The translations under genes and the position numbers were made by a program. From the NCBI GenBank assembly GCA_030737835.1, contig CM060849.1, forward strand, positions 6,138,001 to 6,202,000: DNA of 64,000 nucleotides, written 5' to 3'. The notes beneath the pieces were generated by a model, which saw only the letters and a program-made list of their open reading frames with translations, was not told the origin of the DNA and ran no database searches. This DNA comes from Acorus gramineus (taxonomy: Eukaryota > Streptophyta > Magnoliopsida > Acorales > Acoraceae). Positions 1 to 14,200 of the stretch are shown here, one piece after another. Every line of letters begins with the position of its first letter. Positions within the stretch are counted from its first letter, which is position 1.

Positions 1-1240
1 TGGGAGAACAACTATTCTAAGAATGCATAGATCAAAATATCAGAAAGACATTGGTTTGCACAAACTAAAAGTCAAAGTCAAACTGAAAATTTTCAGGTAG
101 GAGTGAGCATATTTTTTCCTAACAAAAATATTCAAGAACAAGAAAATTCAAAAATCACCCATAAGCATAATTTTTATTTATCATATGTCAAAAAATGAGC
201 CATTCTATAAGATTGTTATGAAATTATACATCATCCAAATTTTTTAGGCACTATAATTTAAGAGAGGTATTGGAGGTAGCTTGATACTCCATCTGATTGA
301 TTGAAAAAGACTTGTGTAAAAGGAGTAAGAATGGGAGTTTGGTATTGTGCCTAAAGTTAATTGGGGTAAATGACTAAGAAAAATGGGTTCAGGGAAGGAT
401 TGCAGGAGGTGTTGCATAGCAAGCATAGTGATTTTTTTATTATAGCTTTTCTAGTTTAGATTGCTTAATCATATTCCACTGATTCCAAATCTTATGGGTT
501 AAGTGATAGTGAATTGAGTTACACAATCACTTAAAAAGGAATTACGGAACAGATGAGATGATGATCCATTCAATAAGACCTGCAGTTATTGTGGAACCAT
601 GCCACTTGATTATTGAAACATTCAGAGATTGAAACATTCAGAGGCGCAGTCACATATTTTTTAAATAAAAATACAATAGCTAGCGAGATGGAAGTTGTGG
701 CATGGTATATATGAGAATGTGTACCAAACCAGCATCTTTAATGTTCATTTCCCTGAAAAAGTTTGTAAAATCAAAATAGTCCAGCTGAACAGATAAAGTA
801 CAGCCCCACGTGTCCCATCCTAAGAAGGTCCATTACAATTCAATTTTGATGGAAATGTGTTTATCCATTCAGGGAAAGATAATGTTCGTAGAAATCATCT
901 GAGAATCAACTTGGTGTTTTTAACCTTTAACATTAAGATTACTGAATCCAGGGGATGTCTAAGAGTAAATAAAAAATTTTACAAGTTACAATGTGGGCAT
1001 GGTTCAGAAAGGAAGGGGAAAAGGAATCTAAAGAAAACAAATTTGGAGTTTTTTGTCTCCCATGCAGTTTGTCAGAGTATTTGGCTCATGCATAGTCAGA
1101 GCATATTCAAGTGTATAATGGTATACATTGAAAATATTTAGGCAAGCAACAAGACATCAACTCATTGTTGCATGATTGGGAGAATTTTATTTTAGAGTTG
1201 GAGCATTCCTGTAGCATTATGGGGGTGGATTCGAAGTAGT
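1..1240. other. Non-coding flank, nothing recognised
   Basis: AT-rich sequence downstream of the CtpA 3' end. The short ORFs here have no recognisable motifs and no splice-supported continuation. Confidence 0.5.
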
Positions 1241-1630
1241 AGCCCATGTTTGGGTAGAAGAATAGATGTCGAATAGGTGAATAAGCCCAAAAAACCTATT
1301 TGTTTGCAAAGAATAGGTTGGTATTTCAGATCCCCCATAAATTGTGTTGTTCCACCCAATCTATTCCACTGATATAGAGAGGGTCACATGCCAAATCCCT
1401 TATTATCACCTCTTATAAATCATCTAGGCCCACATGTCAATTTTTTTACCTTTTATAAATCTTTATTCACATCTTATTCACCTTTTATTCATGGTTAACC
1501 AAACTACAAGAATTTCATTATTATGTTTCACAACGAGAATAATAAAAAATACAACCAACCAGGAAATGACTTATTCCACTTGTATAATGGAATAGTTATC
1601 TATCCTGGGATAGCTTACCCAAACGAGAGC
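1241..1630. mobile_element. Short TIR element (MITE), same family as the 36665-40316 element
   Basis: Ends read GCCCATGTTTGGGTA on the left and, reverse-complemented, GCTCTCGTTTGGGTA on the right. The right third (TATTCACATCTTATTCA, GAGAATAA, TATTCCAC) matches the right end of the element at 40100-40316. It is non-coding. Flanking duplications are not clear. Confidence 0.5.
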
Positions 1631-2236
1631 ATAGGATATTTTGTTACTTGCTATTGTTTGGAACCTCTTACTTTATTTTCTGCTTATTTTATGTTTTTTA
1701 TGGTTTTCGTTTCTTTTTGTTGTTTGGAGATCCCTCGTCGGAGGGGAATTCTTTTGACTTAATCAATCCAGGAAATCCCAACTCTCATTAAAAAAAAAAT
1801 GAAAATAAATGGCCCAAAATAATTCAGCACAAATAATGAAACAGTTGAAAAGCAGCCCACCCATGACTTGTATTATTTCATGGATGAAATTGTAGATAAC
1901 TAAGGCACACGCAATATAGGATGAATGAAGTTAGAAAATGTTGTAAAGTTTGTTGCAAATGGACTCACCAAACAGAAGTGAGCAGCCCTTTATAATCAAT
2001 GAGTTTTGAGAATGCATGCAATAGGCTCGAGTTTCTGTTCTAATGAACCTTCATGTGTTATATTATTGTAATTAATATAATAACACATAATAACATTTTT
2101 CATTCTAGAAGTATGCTGCACAAGTAACCACTGTCTAAATCATAATAGAGACAATTTGACGGTAACTTTATAATTTACCTTGTCCCAGGAGAATGCAAGA
2201 TGGAACTTTCCTCGTGGTCTTTGCAGATTATTCATG

Positions 2237-2262
2237 CTATTCTGCCTCAATGGCAGGTGATC
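2237..2262 (-). CDS. CTPA: Candidate last exon of CtpA
   Basis: A pyrimidine-rich stretch and TATAG acceptor end at 2263. Joined to exon 11 in phase 1 it gives SPAIEAE then TAG. This is shorter than the usual plant ending, which has a short helix with a Cys, so the call is weak. The same acceptor opens an 84-base exon-like stretch (2262-2179) that is open in another frame and ends in AAG/GTAAAT. Confidence 0.3.
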
Positions 2263-5200
2263 CTATAAAGAGAAAATAAAAGTCAGTGTTGGGCATCAGG
2301 GCAATTGATAGATCAATAGGGTATTAGTGTGCGTGTATATAGTTTTTTTTTGGAGGGTAAAAGTTTTAATTTTTTGTATTACTATGAAAACTGTACAAGT
2401 ACACAAAAAGGATTTACAAAAAAGGATGGGAGGTATTTCCAAAAGGGTTGCTTCCTCAATATGTATTTCCAAAAGGGTTGCGTGTATATAGTTGTACTTC
2501 AAAAATCAAATATTTGCCCACATAACAACCTCTAGTTAGTTTCGATGACATGTATGGGTTTAGACACGAAAATTAGTAAGATTATTAGAGCATGAAGATC
2601 AACATACCCATTTCATGATGGTTCAGGGTGGCTTTATAAATTCTAATATGCTAGAAACAGTTGGATAATTTTTGTTCAGAATGGGCGCTTTCAATCCTTT
2701 CTAAATACATATATATATCCACATCTCTTCTATTTCATCTATTCCAATACCCCAATTCACCTCACCATTTCTGCCGGATGCAGTCAGCCAGTCATTAGTA
2801 ATATAGCAAGACAAAACTGCCTGAGAAGATGCTCTATCATATTCTACCATATTGAAATTACTTTTACATTTCCTCTAATAAATTTGTTTCCAATGATATG
2901 CTTCTTTGTTTTGCCACAGGTTCATATAAGTGCCACCCTCCGTTCATGTTACTACTTCCAGTATCATGAGCCCCACAACCCACTCAGCCTAATCACTACC
3001 TCAGATACTTCCTGATCAGTCAACATCTCATATGGATACCTGACCTCCTTCCATATAGTTATGGCCATGTCAAAAACATATTCTTTTTCTTTTAATAAAG
3101 GTAGGCACCCTACCTCAATCTTATTAAAAAAAAGTGACAAAAGACAATGTCGAAAACATCTTGATTTTCTCATTTTCCTGTATTAAGCATGGTATCTTAG
3201 AGATCTCATTGGTTGATCTTTGCCCATGGATATTTTTGTGATAAGAATAAAATTCAAAAATCCAAAAGCGAATAGTTCAAACCTGTATCTATCCTTGTTT
3301 TTGCTTATGGCATTGAGAGAGTTGTTTGTCAATGTCATTCCAAGCTGCATGATGGCCTCTATTAAACCCAAAGCACTTGTATGCAGGTCAAGAGTCCAAA
3401 GAGAATTTACCTGGGATGCGAGAGAAATCAGGCTCTATTCCATTCCCATTAATGTTAATGTGATTTGGAGTCACATACTTCCCAACAGTGACAACCACTC
3501 CAGATTCATCATGAAGTTCAAAAACAGATTGAATCAAACCCTGCAAAAACAATGCAACTTCTAAACTAGAGATTATACATAAAACATTTAACAAGAAAAA
3601 AAAAATGATACAGCCCAGGAAGTAATGACAGGAAAAAAAATGTTCATTGTTATCACTCATACAACACCTTTCCATAAGTCCGTTCACCCACGAGAACGGC
3701 TCTGCAATTATCATGAAGCGCTGCAGCAACCTGTGGTATATATTTTTCGTCACAATACTAGAATATGTGTATATATGTATACATATGTAATTTGCGTGTG
3801 TGAACATGTAGAAGTCATGGATGCTCCAAAAAAAATATTTTCAAATTGACATTGAGGGTTTCCACCATTCTACTCATCCCAATTTGCATATTTCAAAAAT
3901 GCCATCTTGCAAAAATAATCGTCAGTTTACAATGTTAGCAGATAGGCATACTGTTCCACACATGTAAAAAAACATTCTTTTTCTGTAGACCTACTCATAT
4001 TTAAAATTGTAACAAAGAGAAAACTTGCTCACTATTTCACTTGCACTCGCTGTTTTGTTATTCACCAGAACCTGCACCCATAAAAAAAAGTATTTTTATG
4101 AAGACATTGCTTCTTTTATAGACATCACTATATATTATTACAAAAGAAACAGCTTTGCTTCTATTAAATGGATCACACAGATTGTCTTAATCAATTTTCT
4201 CAACGAAAACTCAAGTCACATGATGAACCTTTCACATTGATTCACAGGGCATCCTCCTCCACTATTGAGAAGAGTGACATCGTTGTTATATAGACTATCC
4301 AACTTCTTTAACACTTTGTGTTTTACTTGTTTACCCATTAATCTCATCAATGCATTTTGTACATCCGTCAAAGTCCCATTATATCAATGACCATTAAGAA
4401 AATTAATTATTAGCACGTTAAAAACCAAAAAAGAAATTTCCCCTGAAGATTCAAACACATGGAAAAAATATACAAGAAAACAGAATCAGAGAAGGATCAA
4501 GATGAGTTTACACATCATGAATGGCTCATTAAAGCAAACTAATGCTAAAGAGCATCCACAACCAAACATGAAATGGCGGAAAAAGCAGGTTTTCATATAA
4601 TAAACTTTTTAGCATTTCAGATAAAGGAATTCAGATGGAAGGCAACAACGGCATATTCAAATGAGTCATCTGAGGCGGTTACATCAAAGGCATTGTTGAG
4701 AACAACCTTCAAAGAATCCACCTATGCCCTTGGAAGGGAAATGACGAAGGAGACTAAGACGATTACTCTGATAATTCCATCAAAGACAGCCGCTTCACCC
4801 AACTGGGTGTGAAATTCAAACATTAATTTTGCGAATAAGGCTCTACAAATTCAAAATTCAGTTAAAAAAATTTGAAATTTAAGTATATAATTTATGGGGA
4901 ACTGATTTTAAGACCCTTTCTCAAGGCTGCCAGCACAGGAGTCGAGGACTGGTCAAACAAAACTTGTCATCGAGGACAGGCAGAACAACCCGCAGAGAAC
5001 AACATAAAGTTCTCGTCGTTCATCTAGTCAAATAATGCTTATTTCCAAAGGAACAGATCAAAGGATTTCCAGGGACCCCATAAACCCTATAATAACCCCT
5101 CCAATTGAAGATGAAGGCATCCAAGTTTTAAGTTTAGTTTCTTTTCCATTGATGCTTGATAAAAACCTTAAGTTCCCAATACATGTAGTTTGGTTTATAC

Positions 5201-8200
5201 ATATACAATGTAGTGTAGATGTTATTTTGATCAAATTCCCTCATTTCAATGCTATTGAATTCCATCAAAATTGTCCATGGAGATCTTGTTTTTCTCGCTT
5301 TCTTGTTGTTCTATTTGTCCATTTTATCATAAGAGATACCCTAGTCAATGTGTTGTTCTGCTATCTTTCTTGTTGGGGGAGGGTTCCACCCCTTGAAGAT
5401 GGAATCCCACCCTAATTTTTATCTTTAATGGGGTGGGGTTTCCATCTTCAAGAAAACTGAGAAAGAGAGGGAGAAAGATAAAGAGAGAGGGGGGCCGGAG
5501 GGCAGCGGAGGTGGGCAGAGGGTGACGGAGGCGGGCTGAGGATTTGGCGGCTATGGGGGAGGGAGAAAGAGAGAAAGAGGGAGGGGTAGGACGGAGGTAG
5601 TGGCGGCGGGTGGAGGGGTAGGAGGACAGAGAAAGAGGGAAAATGAGAGAGGGAGGGAAGGGCCGCGGCGGTGGAGGGGTAGGGAGAAAGAGACAGAGAG
5701 AGATAAGAGAAAAAGAGAAAGAGAGGTGGCCACCGCAATACTCCATCCACCGCCATCCGCCAACGTCCGCCTCCCTCCCAACACCCTCTCTCTATCTCTT
5801 CTTCCCACTTTTCTTCTTTTTTTCATAAGGATGGAAACCGCACCCCTTTTTTGTCCTTTTCTGGGGTGGGGTTTCAACCTAAGGGAGTGGGTAGCTTTAG
5901 TTGCCCCCTTTTTGTTGTTTTGCTATCTGTTCAATTTAAAGGTATTAGTATTATCAAATTCATCACAAAATAGTAACAAGAGGATACATCTTCTTGGTAC
6001 CACGTAGAATTTATGACAAGGTGATGAAAACCAAAATATATTGAAGGACTAAAAGCAGTCTTCACTATTTAGAATCCCTGTGAACTCTCATCAAAAGAAA
6101 TATGTTTTTCCACATTAGAGTCAACCTGGATACATGTACCTTAAGTTGAAAGTTTTGCAGCTACCCTAACAATCTATACATCATGATGTTTTCTTTCTTT
6201 CCTTTTTTGTTTTAACAAAAAAAAATCTTTTTTGAGAAAAGGTAGACAATCTAACACGATTTTATCAAAAAATAGCATAGTACAAAGTCAGTGGCATAGA
6301 GTAATAAAGTTAAAGCAAGCCATTTGTTGTTCGTCCCATTTAATTTTCTTTTATGACAAGAACTATTTGGATTCATATAAATCTTCCATGATATAATATG
6401 TGCACATACAATAACAGGAGCGGTAACCAGAGGGGCATGGTCTGCTATGATAGTGTTTTGAAACTGAGGATCCCTGCCAATTGTATAAATGACCTACAAA
6501 AATGTAGAGCAACATATCAAATTTTTTGTAATGTAACTTTTGGATAATAATTACAATCTAATGCTTGAATGTGGAAAAAAAGTTGTACGGTGATATTCAT
6601 AAATAAATCACAAAAATCGATACAAGAGATGACCACATTTAAACAACCCGGGTGAACCCATATGATATCCTTGGTTTTTTTTCCAAGTTGTGCGCTTCAC
6701 AGGTACAATACATTATGCAACTTTTTATATATTCATTCCTCTTTTTTCCTTTGCTTTCCACTTCTCATTTTATCTGTTCCTATTGTTTTTTGAAAAAAAA
6801 AGGTAGACAATCTACCGCGATTTTATTAAATATTGCAGTACAAAGGTTCCTATCTTAAAAAAATGTTCCTAAAAGAACTTACAAGATTCGCCAACATGGA
6901 TTCTCAAATCTTGGATAACTTATGAGAGTTTTAATTGGATGAAAACAGAAATGGGATGAATGTGAGACAGTTTGGGATTCAGCAAAAAACAACAAAATCA
7001 TGATAACCATGTGAATCATATGATACTTGTTGGCCTGGGACCGGACCCATTCCCAATGATTTAAACCCAGGAATGGATCATTATTAATACAAGAAGAAAA
7101 TTATAAATGAAAAAAAAAATGTACAGATACTTCAAACCATGGGCCAGAATTTGAGCAGATTTGTGGCACTCCATTTCATTTGTTTGCCTCTTCATCTCTT
7201 AAGACCAGAAAACAATCACTTATCCTCATTACCATATCAGCATGTAACAGTATGCAAATGCTTGCCACTTGTCAGCTTCATTCATTATAAGCGTCTTTTA
7301 TGGCAACTCTCATAGATGAGGTCCCATATTACTTACCTCTTCAGGTTCTCTTGCTGGTGTCCAAACTAAGTTGGATCACCAAAACTCGGTTGAAAATGGC
7401 CATATAACCCCAATGTGGAAGGATGCACCTACTTGTCAATCGAGCACTCAATCCTCATATGCAGGATGCAGCTGATGATCCTGAGGCAACACGGCTGACC
7501 ACATTTGATGGGATATTCCATTTTGTTCAGAAGTGAACCAAATTCCCATGCATAGCTAAAAATGTACAAGGACGTGTTAATTTAGGACTGAATAACAATG
7601 CACATCCCACACAAAAAAAAAAATCAGTAAAATACAATTTTTTCAGCCCCTAATTCTGCCAACGCGTCCAACAACTCATTGACCGTCACGTGATTATACA
7701 TCATCATCCCAGTAAGTTCAATTCCTATTCAACTTGGTTTTTTTCATCCCCATGAAAATTCAAGAATATGTTATTCTAACTGGATATCTTTGTTAGCAAA
7801 GTCTCATGGATCCTGAACCTGAAATACTCTTCGTCAGCCTTTCAAACAACATGTACTTCAACTTGTATAGAATGAATATTCCTGATGTTCCTCAAGAAAA
7901 ATAACCCTCCGGTCCAATTATGATCACACAGAATAACCCCAAATTGATTTCAGGATTTCTAATAAACTATGAAGCACTGTCATGGACACGGGACACAGTG
8001 ACAAGGACACGGCAATTTTTGAAAAAATAGGACACGGGTACGGCTAGGAAACAACAACAAATAAATTAATATAATAAATAAATATATATCACTATGTTAT
8101 ATAAACAAACACATTTCATTTAATTCACTATTTATAACCAATTCTATAAACTAATAAATCACTGTTTTCATAAATCATTGTTTTAAATAATAAATCACTG

Positions 8201-11200
8201 TTTTTATAAATCACCGTTTTAAACCAATAAACCACTGTTTTTATAAATCACCGTTTTAAATTAATAAATCATTATTTTTTTTAACCTTAAGAAAGAGATT
8301 TTGTTTAAATGAGTTGTTTTAAGATGTTTTAAATGGGTTGAATACTTGTGGGCTATGTTTGGGCCTTCCTTTTCTTTTTCTTTTTTATGTCCTGGGTCGT
8401 GTCCCAGCCATGTCATAGCTGTGTCCCAGGCGTGTCCAAGATAAAATAAAGGCAAACACGGCTGGAGCAGTGTCCGACACGTGTCCGTGCCGTGTCCATG
8501 CCATGTCCGTGTCCGACACGGGTACGGGGCCTCCGGGGAAGTGTCCGTGCTTTGTAGCTAATAAATAACATAAAAAGGGAATTCAAGGAAACCTTATCCT
8601 TCCTTCCCATTCACCCATAAAAAGTTTCTCCAATTCTTCAATAGCATAACAAATGTGAAACATAATGGCTACTCGTGTTCACATATGTTCCAAATTTCAG
8701 ACTGAGATGGACAATATTACCATTTCTTAGTAAACAATCTCATGCACAATGCCCATCATTTGAGAGTACACAGAAACTCCCATCATGTAAGAGTTTGCAG
8801 ATACACTTTTATTTATTGTTTCTCGAAATAAACCCTGCCTAATTGTTCAAGCGAAGAAGCTAGCAAATCTCCTAGTCTTTCAGCTATCTTTGGAAAAAAC
8901 AACACCAAAGTATGTGATATTCGCCTATTCTTAAGAAGCAATCCTTGACTATTGTCCTCCTATCTACACAAAACTTATATAGGCTTCAAATTTCCAAGAA
9001 GAAATTTTTGACTTAGCCTCTGCATGATTCAGTTCCGACCTCTGCATCATCATCATTATTATTTTGAGGAAAGGTGGGAGCTCACCTCATTAAAATTGAT
9101 GGAAAGCCCCCAAGGAAAACAACCTAAAATTTAATTTCTCTAACATAAGCTCAAGGTCAGCTCATTTGATATGGTCGTGGGCAATCTTGAAATCAACTCT
9201 CAGCGATAACATTGTCCATTCCATCATTCAATTGCACTCAAGTCAACTCAGGCATAAATCAGGGGTTGCTTTTCTTGAATAAGCATATATCAGACACTTC
9301 TCAGCTTCTTGAACAAATAAATTCATGAGCAAATACGAAGTTATCAATCAGTTGAATCTTGTACCATAATAAAGGGTATTTCTGACACAAGTGCAAAGTT
9401 TTGAATTTTTTTTAACCGGATGTGATAGATAAAACACAACATTATGCAACAATAAGCGTTACATATACCATAGAACAAAATGAAATGATAACTTCCCATG
9501 ACACACGCATAATTCATTATCCAACCAGAACCAATTAACATAGATAATCGCATAAAGCATAGAGAAGAGGTGGAAGAGGTTCACTTGAGAATAGTTCTTA
9601 CAGTTTCATCTTCATTTAGGAATAGCTTGGCCACCTCAATGCCAGCCTACGATAACCCAAATATAAAATGTCAAAATCAGTATTCCATACATTTAAACAC
9701 TGAATCACAAAACATAAACTGTTTAGGCAATCATGCAAATGCTAATAAAGCGAGGGAAGAAGGTATTTAACTTACAAAGGCCTCATCACACAATTATATT
9801 GCATATGCATTACGAACTAATACTTATTAAAATATTCTGACACACAACATGCTTCAATAGAAATGATGTCAAAATCAGTCTGATAATGCATGCAAGAGTC
9901 CTCTAAATTCTCATGTAAATGTTTGGGAGAAATTTTATTTTTTTGAGGAAATTTTATTTTATGTAATACTTATTTGGAACCACTTGATTGGTTTTCTTTC
10001 AAAATGAAACTACTGACTGGTTCAAACAGTGTATAAAACATTTTAAAAAATACATAAAGAAAAATATTAAGTATTGGAAAAAATACATATAACCCCTTGA
10101 AAGTTTGCTTATATCCATATTGACCTCTCTTTTTTCCGAAAATCCATATAACCCCCTGATTCTATGGGTTATATTGATATACCCCCCTGCCGTTAACACC
10201 TTGAAACTCGGGTGTGGTTAAGATTAAATTACATTTTTGCCCTCGACACTTACACCCACACCTAAGGGGAAAATGAGGGGTTGATATGTATATTTGCAAT
10301 CTTTCAAGGGGTTATATGCATTGTTTTAAATCGCGATCGATATATCGTTTTCGCCGACGAAAACGCTAATTCGCGGGGGATTCGCGAAGGTTTATCGAAA
10401 TCACGCTGACGCCAGCATGACGTCAGCGCTATATCGTCGATATATCGATCGCTGTCGATATATCGACTAGTCGGGTCGGGTGGCCAGCCCAACCCGACTG
10501 TGTATTTAAAAAAAAAAAAAAAAATTGAAGCCGTTGGGGCCCCAACGGCTATATAGCCGTTTGGGGGAATTATTTGCATAAACCCCCCCATCAATATTTT
10601 TTTTTTTTTGGTCCTTTCCCCAATCCTATAAATACTCTCCCAAACCCCCATTCTCACAACAACAACTCAATACACTTCTTCTCTACCATTCAATCACTCT
10701 CAATCTCTCATACAATCTCTACTCTCTCTTTTAGCAAACAATTTTTTCCCAAGATCCCTCAATCCCAAAAGAAACCAAAAATCCACAAAAAAAAATCCAA
10801 AAATCCATCAAAAATCCAAAAAATTCCTATCTTGGTGGAGATATTGGTGGACTACTTGGAGGACTTTGGTGGAGTTCTTGGAGGCTTTTGGTAGAGACTT
10901 TGAAGGCTTTTGGAGGAAAACTACTCCTCTTTCAATTTTTCTCCTATTTTTAAATGTATTTATTCTTTGCACTTAGTAGAGGTTTTTTAGAAAGTAGTTA
11001 AAGTAGCATCATCCACTTAATTAAATAATTAATATTTAATTTTTTGAAACCTAAAAAATCTTTTTTTTTTTAAATGTCTTCTTCTGGAGCTAGTTCATCT
11101 AATCTAAGACCGGCTAATACAAAAGACCCTGCATGGAAATATGGTGAATATAAAAGTACCACTGAAAAACATATAGTCAAATGTTTACTTTGCTCACATC

Positions 11201-14200
11201 TATGTAGTGGTGGCATAACCAGACTCAAAGAACACATATTGCATTCACCAGGAGCTAATGCTAAACCTTGCCCTAGAACAACACCAGAAATTAGAAAAGA
11301 AATAAAAGAATTCATGAATAAAAAATCTGAGAGTAAATGTAGAAGAGGTTCATTTTATTATGAAGATTTTGCTAGAGACATAGGAGATCAACAACCACAT
11401 GTAGGTGATGATGATGTAATAGAAATTGGTGGTCCTAGTTCAAGGCCTCCTCCATCCAAACAAAGAAGGAAAAACACTAGAGGTCCTATGGATTTATTTT
11501 GTAAAGGTAATGTTGAAGATGTAGTTGATCAAAGATTAAGAGGAGGCCCTGGACAACAAACAACTTTAGAAAATAGATTAAAAAAAAGAAAGGAAAAATG
11601 CAATTCAAAAGATAGCTAGATGGGCAATCACTGCAGGTGTATCTTTTCATGCATTAACTTCACGTTCTTTTCATGTTGCATTAGAAGCAATAGGTAGATT
11701 TGGGTCTGGTTTAGCCCCACCATCAATGCATGAGATAAGTGAAACATGTTTGCAAGAAGAGGTAAGAGAAACTCATAAGATTTTAGAGATACATAAAGGA
11801 CATTGGAAAACTTATGGTTGTACATTAATGTGTGATGGATGGACTGACAGAAGACAAAGATCATTAATTAACTTTTTAGCTAATTCTCCAAAAGGAACTA
11901 TATTTTTGAAATCCATTGATGCATCTGCACATTCACACACTGCAATATATTTGTTTAAAGAAATAAATGATGTTATTGAAAATATTATTGGAAAAGAAAA
12001 TGTTATTCAAATTGTAACTGATAACGCTGCTAATTATAAAGCTGCATGTGAATTAGTGATAGAGAGGCACCCCACAATATTTTGGACACCATGTGCTGCA
12101 CATTGTATTGATTTAATTTTGAAAGATATTGGTAAGATGCATATTAGAACTATTAGTTTAGCTAGAAGAATCATTGTTTTCATTTATTCACACACTCAAT
12201 TATTATATATAATGAGATTGTTTTGCAATGGGAGATATTGTTAGGCCAAGACCCACTAGATTTGCCACATCATTCTTAACTTTGCAATCACTTTGGGAAC
12301 ATAAGAATGCACTTAGGACACTCATGGTAGCAGATGAATGGACGAAGAGCAAGTGGTGTAACCTTAGAACCGGAAAACAAACATAAAGAACTATTCTTTC
12401 TATTCAATTCTGGAAAGGTGTACAATGAGCCCTTCATGCTGGAATTCCTCTGGTCCATGTCTTGAGATTAGTTGATGGAGATGAGAAACCCTCCATGGGC
12501 TACTCATACAATGCAAGGGATAGGGCCAAAGAAAAAATTAAGGAAAACTATCAGTACAGACCACTGCAATATGGCCCTGTTATTGAGGTAATCGAAGGAA
12601 GATGGAGTCGTCAGATGTCGTCTGACCTTTACCATGCAGGATTTGTCCTTAACCCCGGAGTATGGTTTAAGACCGCGGACCGGGACGCGGCAGTCCAAAC
12701 ACATATGCTTCGTTGTGTGCATGCAATGGCAAAGATGGAGCCAGATCCGGAGGTGCAAGACAGACTGCAAAAACAACTGGATTATTATTTACAGGAAAGT
12801 GGACCGTTCAGTTGGGGAACCATCGTGAGAGCAAGGGACAACACAATCCCAGTCAATTGGTGGGATAAATACGGGGGCGAGGTACCAGAGTTGAGGAAGG
12901 TCGCCATCAAAATTCTTGGACTCGTTCATCTTCCGGTTGTGAGAGAAACTGGAGCGCATTTGAAAATGTGAGTTGTCCTTACAAATTTATGAAGTACGAT
13001 TTTTAAAATTTATCTACTTTATAATATCTCACTTTAATTTTCTTGCTTTTAACAGTTACACACCAAGAAGAGGAATCGGTTGAAGCAAAAGAAGTTGAAT
13101 GATTTGGTGTTTGTGCAATACAATCAAAAATTGCATGAGCGTTTCCTAAATCTTCAACGTAACCCAGCACATGAAGATCCAATCAATTTGGATTCATTGG
13201 AAGACGACAACGAGTGGATTATGGATGTCGACGGCCCAGTATTCCAAGGTGAAGACTTGACATGGTCTCAAGTGGAGCATCAAGCATACGGCGACACCAT
13301 AAAACATCAACGCCCGAGACGATCCACGCAGCAGACTCAACAATTTAAAGGTGCAAAACAACGTGGAAAACGGCCAATCATTGAGGAGCCTGAAGATGAG
13401 GATGACGACGATGATGAAGAAGACGAAGTCATCCCCGCAACACAATTTCAAGGCCAAGAAGGAGTTGAATAATCAAATGAAACAAGAGATGTGGATAATG
13501 AAATTCAAGAAGAAGACACAAATTCGGATGACAACAACGGTGGACACGGCGGCAATGATGGTGGTGGCACCTCTTATGGTTATGGCACACCATTAGGTGG
13601 AACCCAGGGAGGGGATTTTGTAACCAATGCAATGGATTATCTATTTAAATGAAATTTCTTCACTTTTATAGTTTTATGTTGTAATTAATTAGTTATGCAT
13701 TTTTATTTCAAACCAAAACCATTGTAAAATTATTAATATCTTCATATGAAATTATTCTTATTCATTTTCATTATTTTCCACAATTTTTTATCATTTTTTT
13801 GCTTTTTTTTTTATTTTTTCCATTTTTTCAAAAAAAAAAAAAAATTCGGCCAATCGATATATCGATTGGAAGCCTAATCGATATATCGATTAAATCGATA
13901 TTTAAAACATTGGTTATATGAATATGTATTTTCAGGGTGACGTTAAGTAACAGAATATTATATCCCTCATAAATTGATGGCAATTTAACTCATGGTCTTT
14001 TTTGCTTAATCATGGAAACTTTCAAGGGTTTATATGAATTTTCAGAAAAAGACAGGGAGGAATATGGATATTGGCGAACTTTCAGGAGGCTATATGCATT
14101 TTTCCCTTAAGTATACGAGAGTATGTTACAATAGAAACAGAATAGTGTGATTCAGTTCGCAAAAGTTGCATATCTGTTGGTCAGATGTGTATTTCTCATG

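Larger units (their letters stand above)
10075..14106. mobile_element. Short TIR element split by a hAT transposon
   Basis: The left end (GGAAAAAATACATATAACC, CTTGAAAGTTTGC, ATATCCATATTGACC) and the inverted right end (GGAAAAATGCATATAGCC, CTGAAAGTTCGCC, ATATCCATATTCCTCC) pair for about 85 bp. The 8-mer TTAAGTAT flanks it (10067-10074, 14107-14114). Removing the inner hAT leaves about 430 bp without coding capacity. It lies in CtpA intron 6. Confidence 0.75.

Noticed and set aside
2053-2087. AT-rich palindrome TGTGTTATATTATT...
   Set aside because: Arms do not pair exactly and simple AT-rich sequence makes such matches likely by chance.
5345-6007. Overlapping ORFs of 100-135 codons on both strands
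   Set aside because: Purine-rich repeat inside an intronic TIR element; no conserved protein features.
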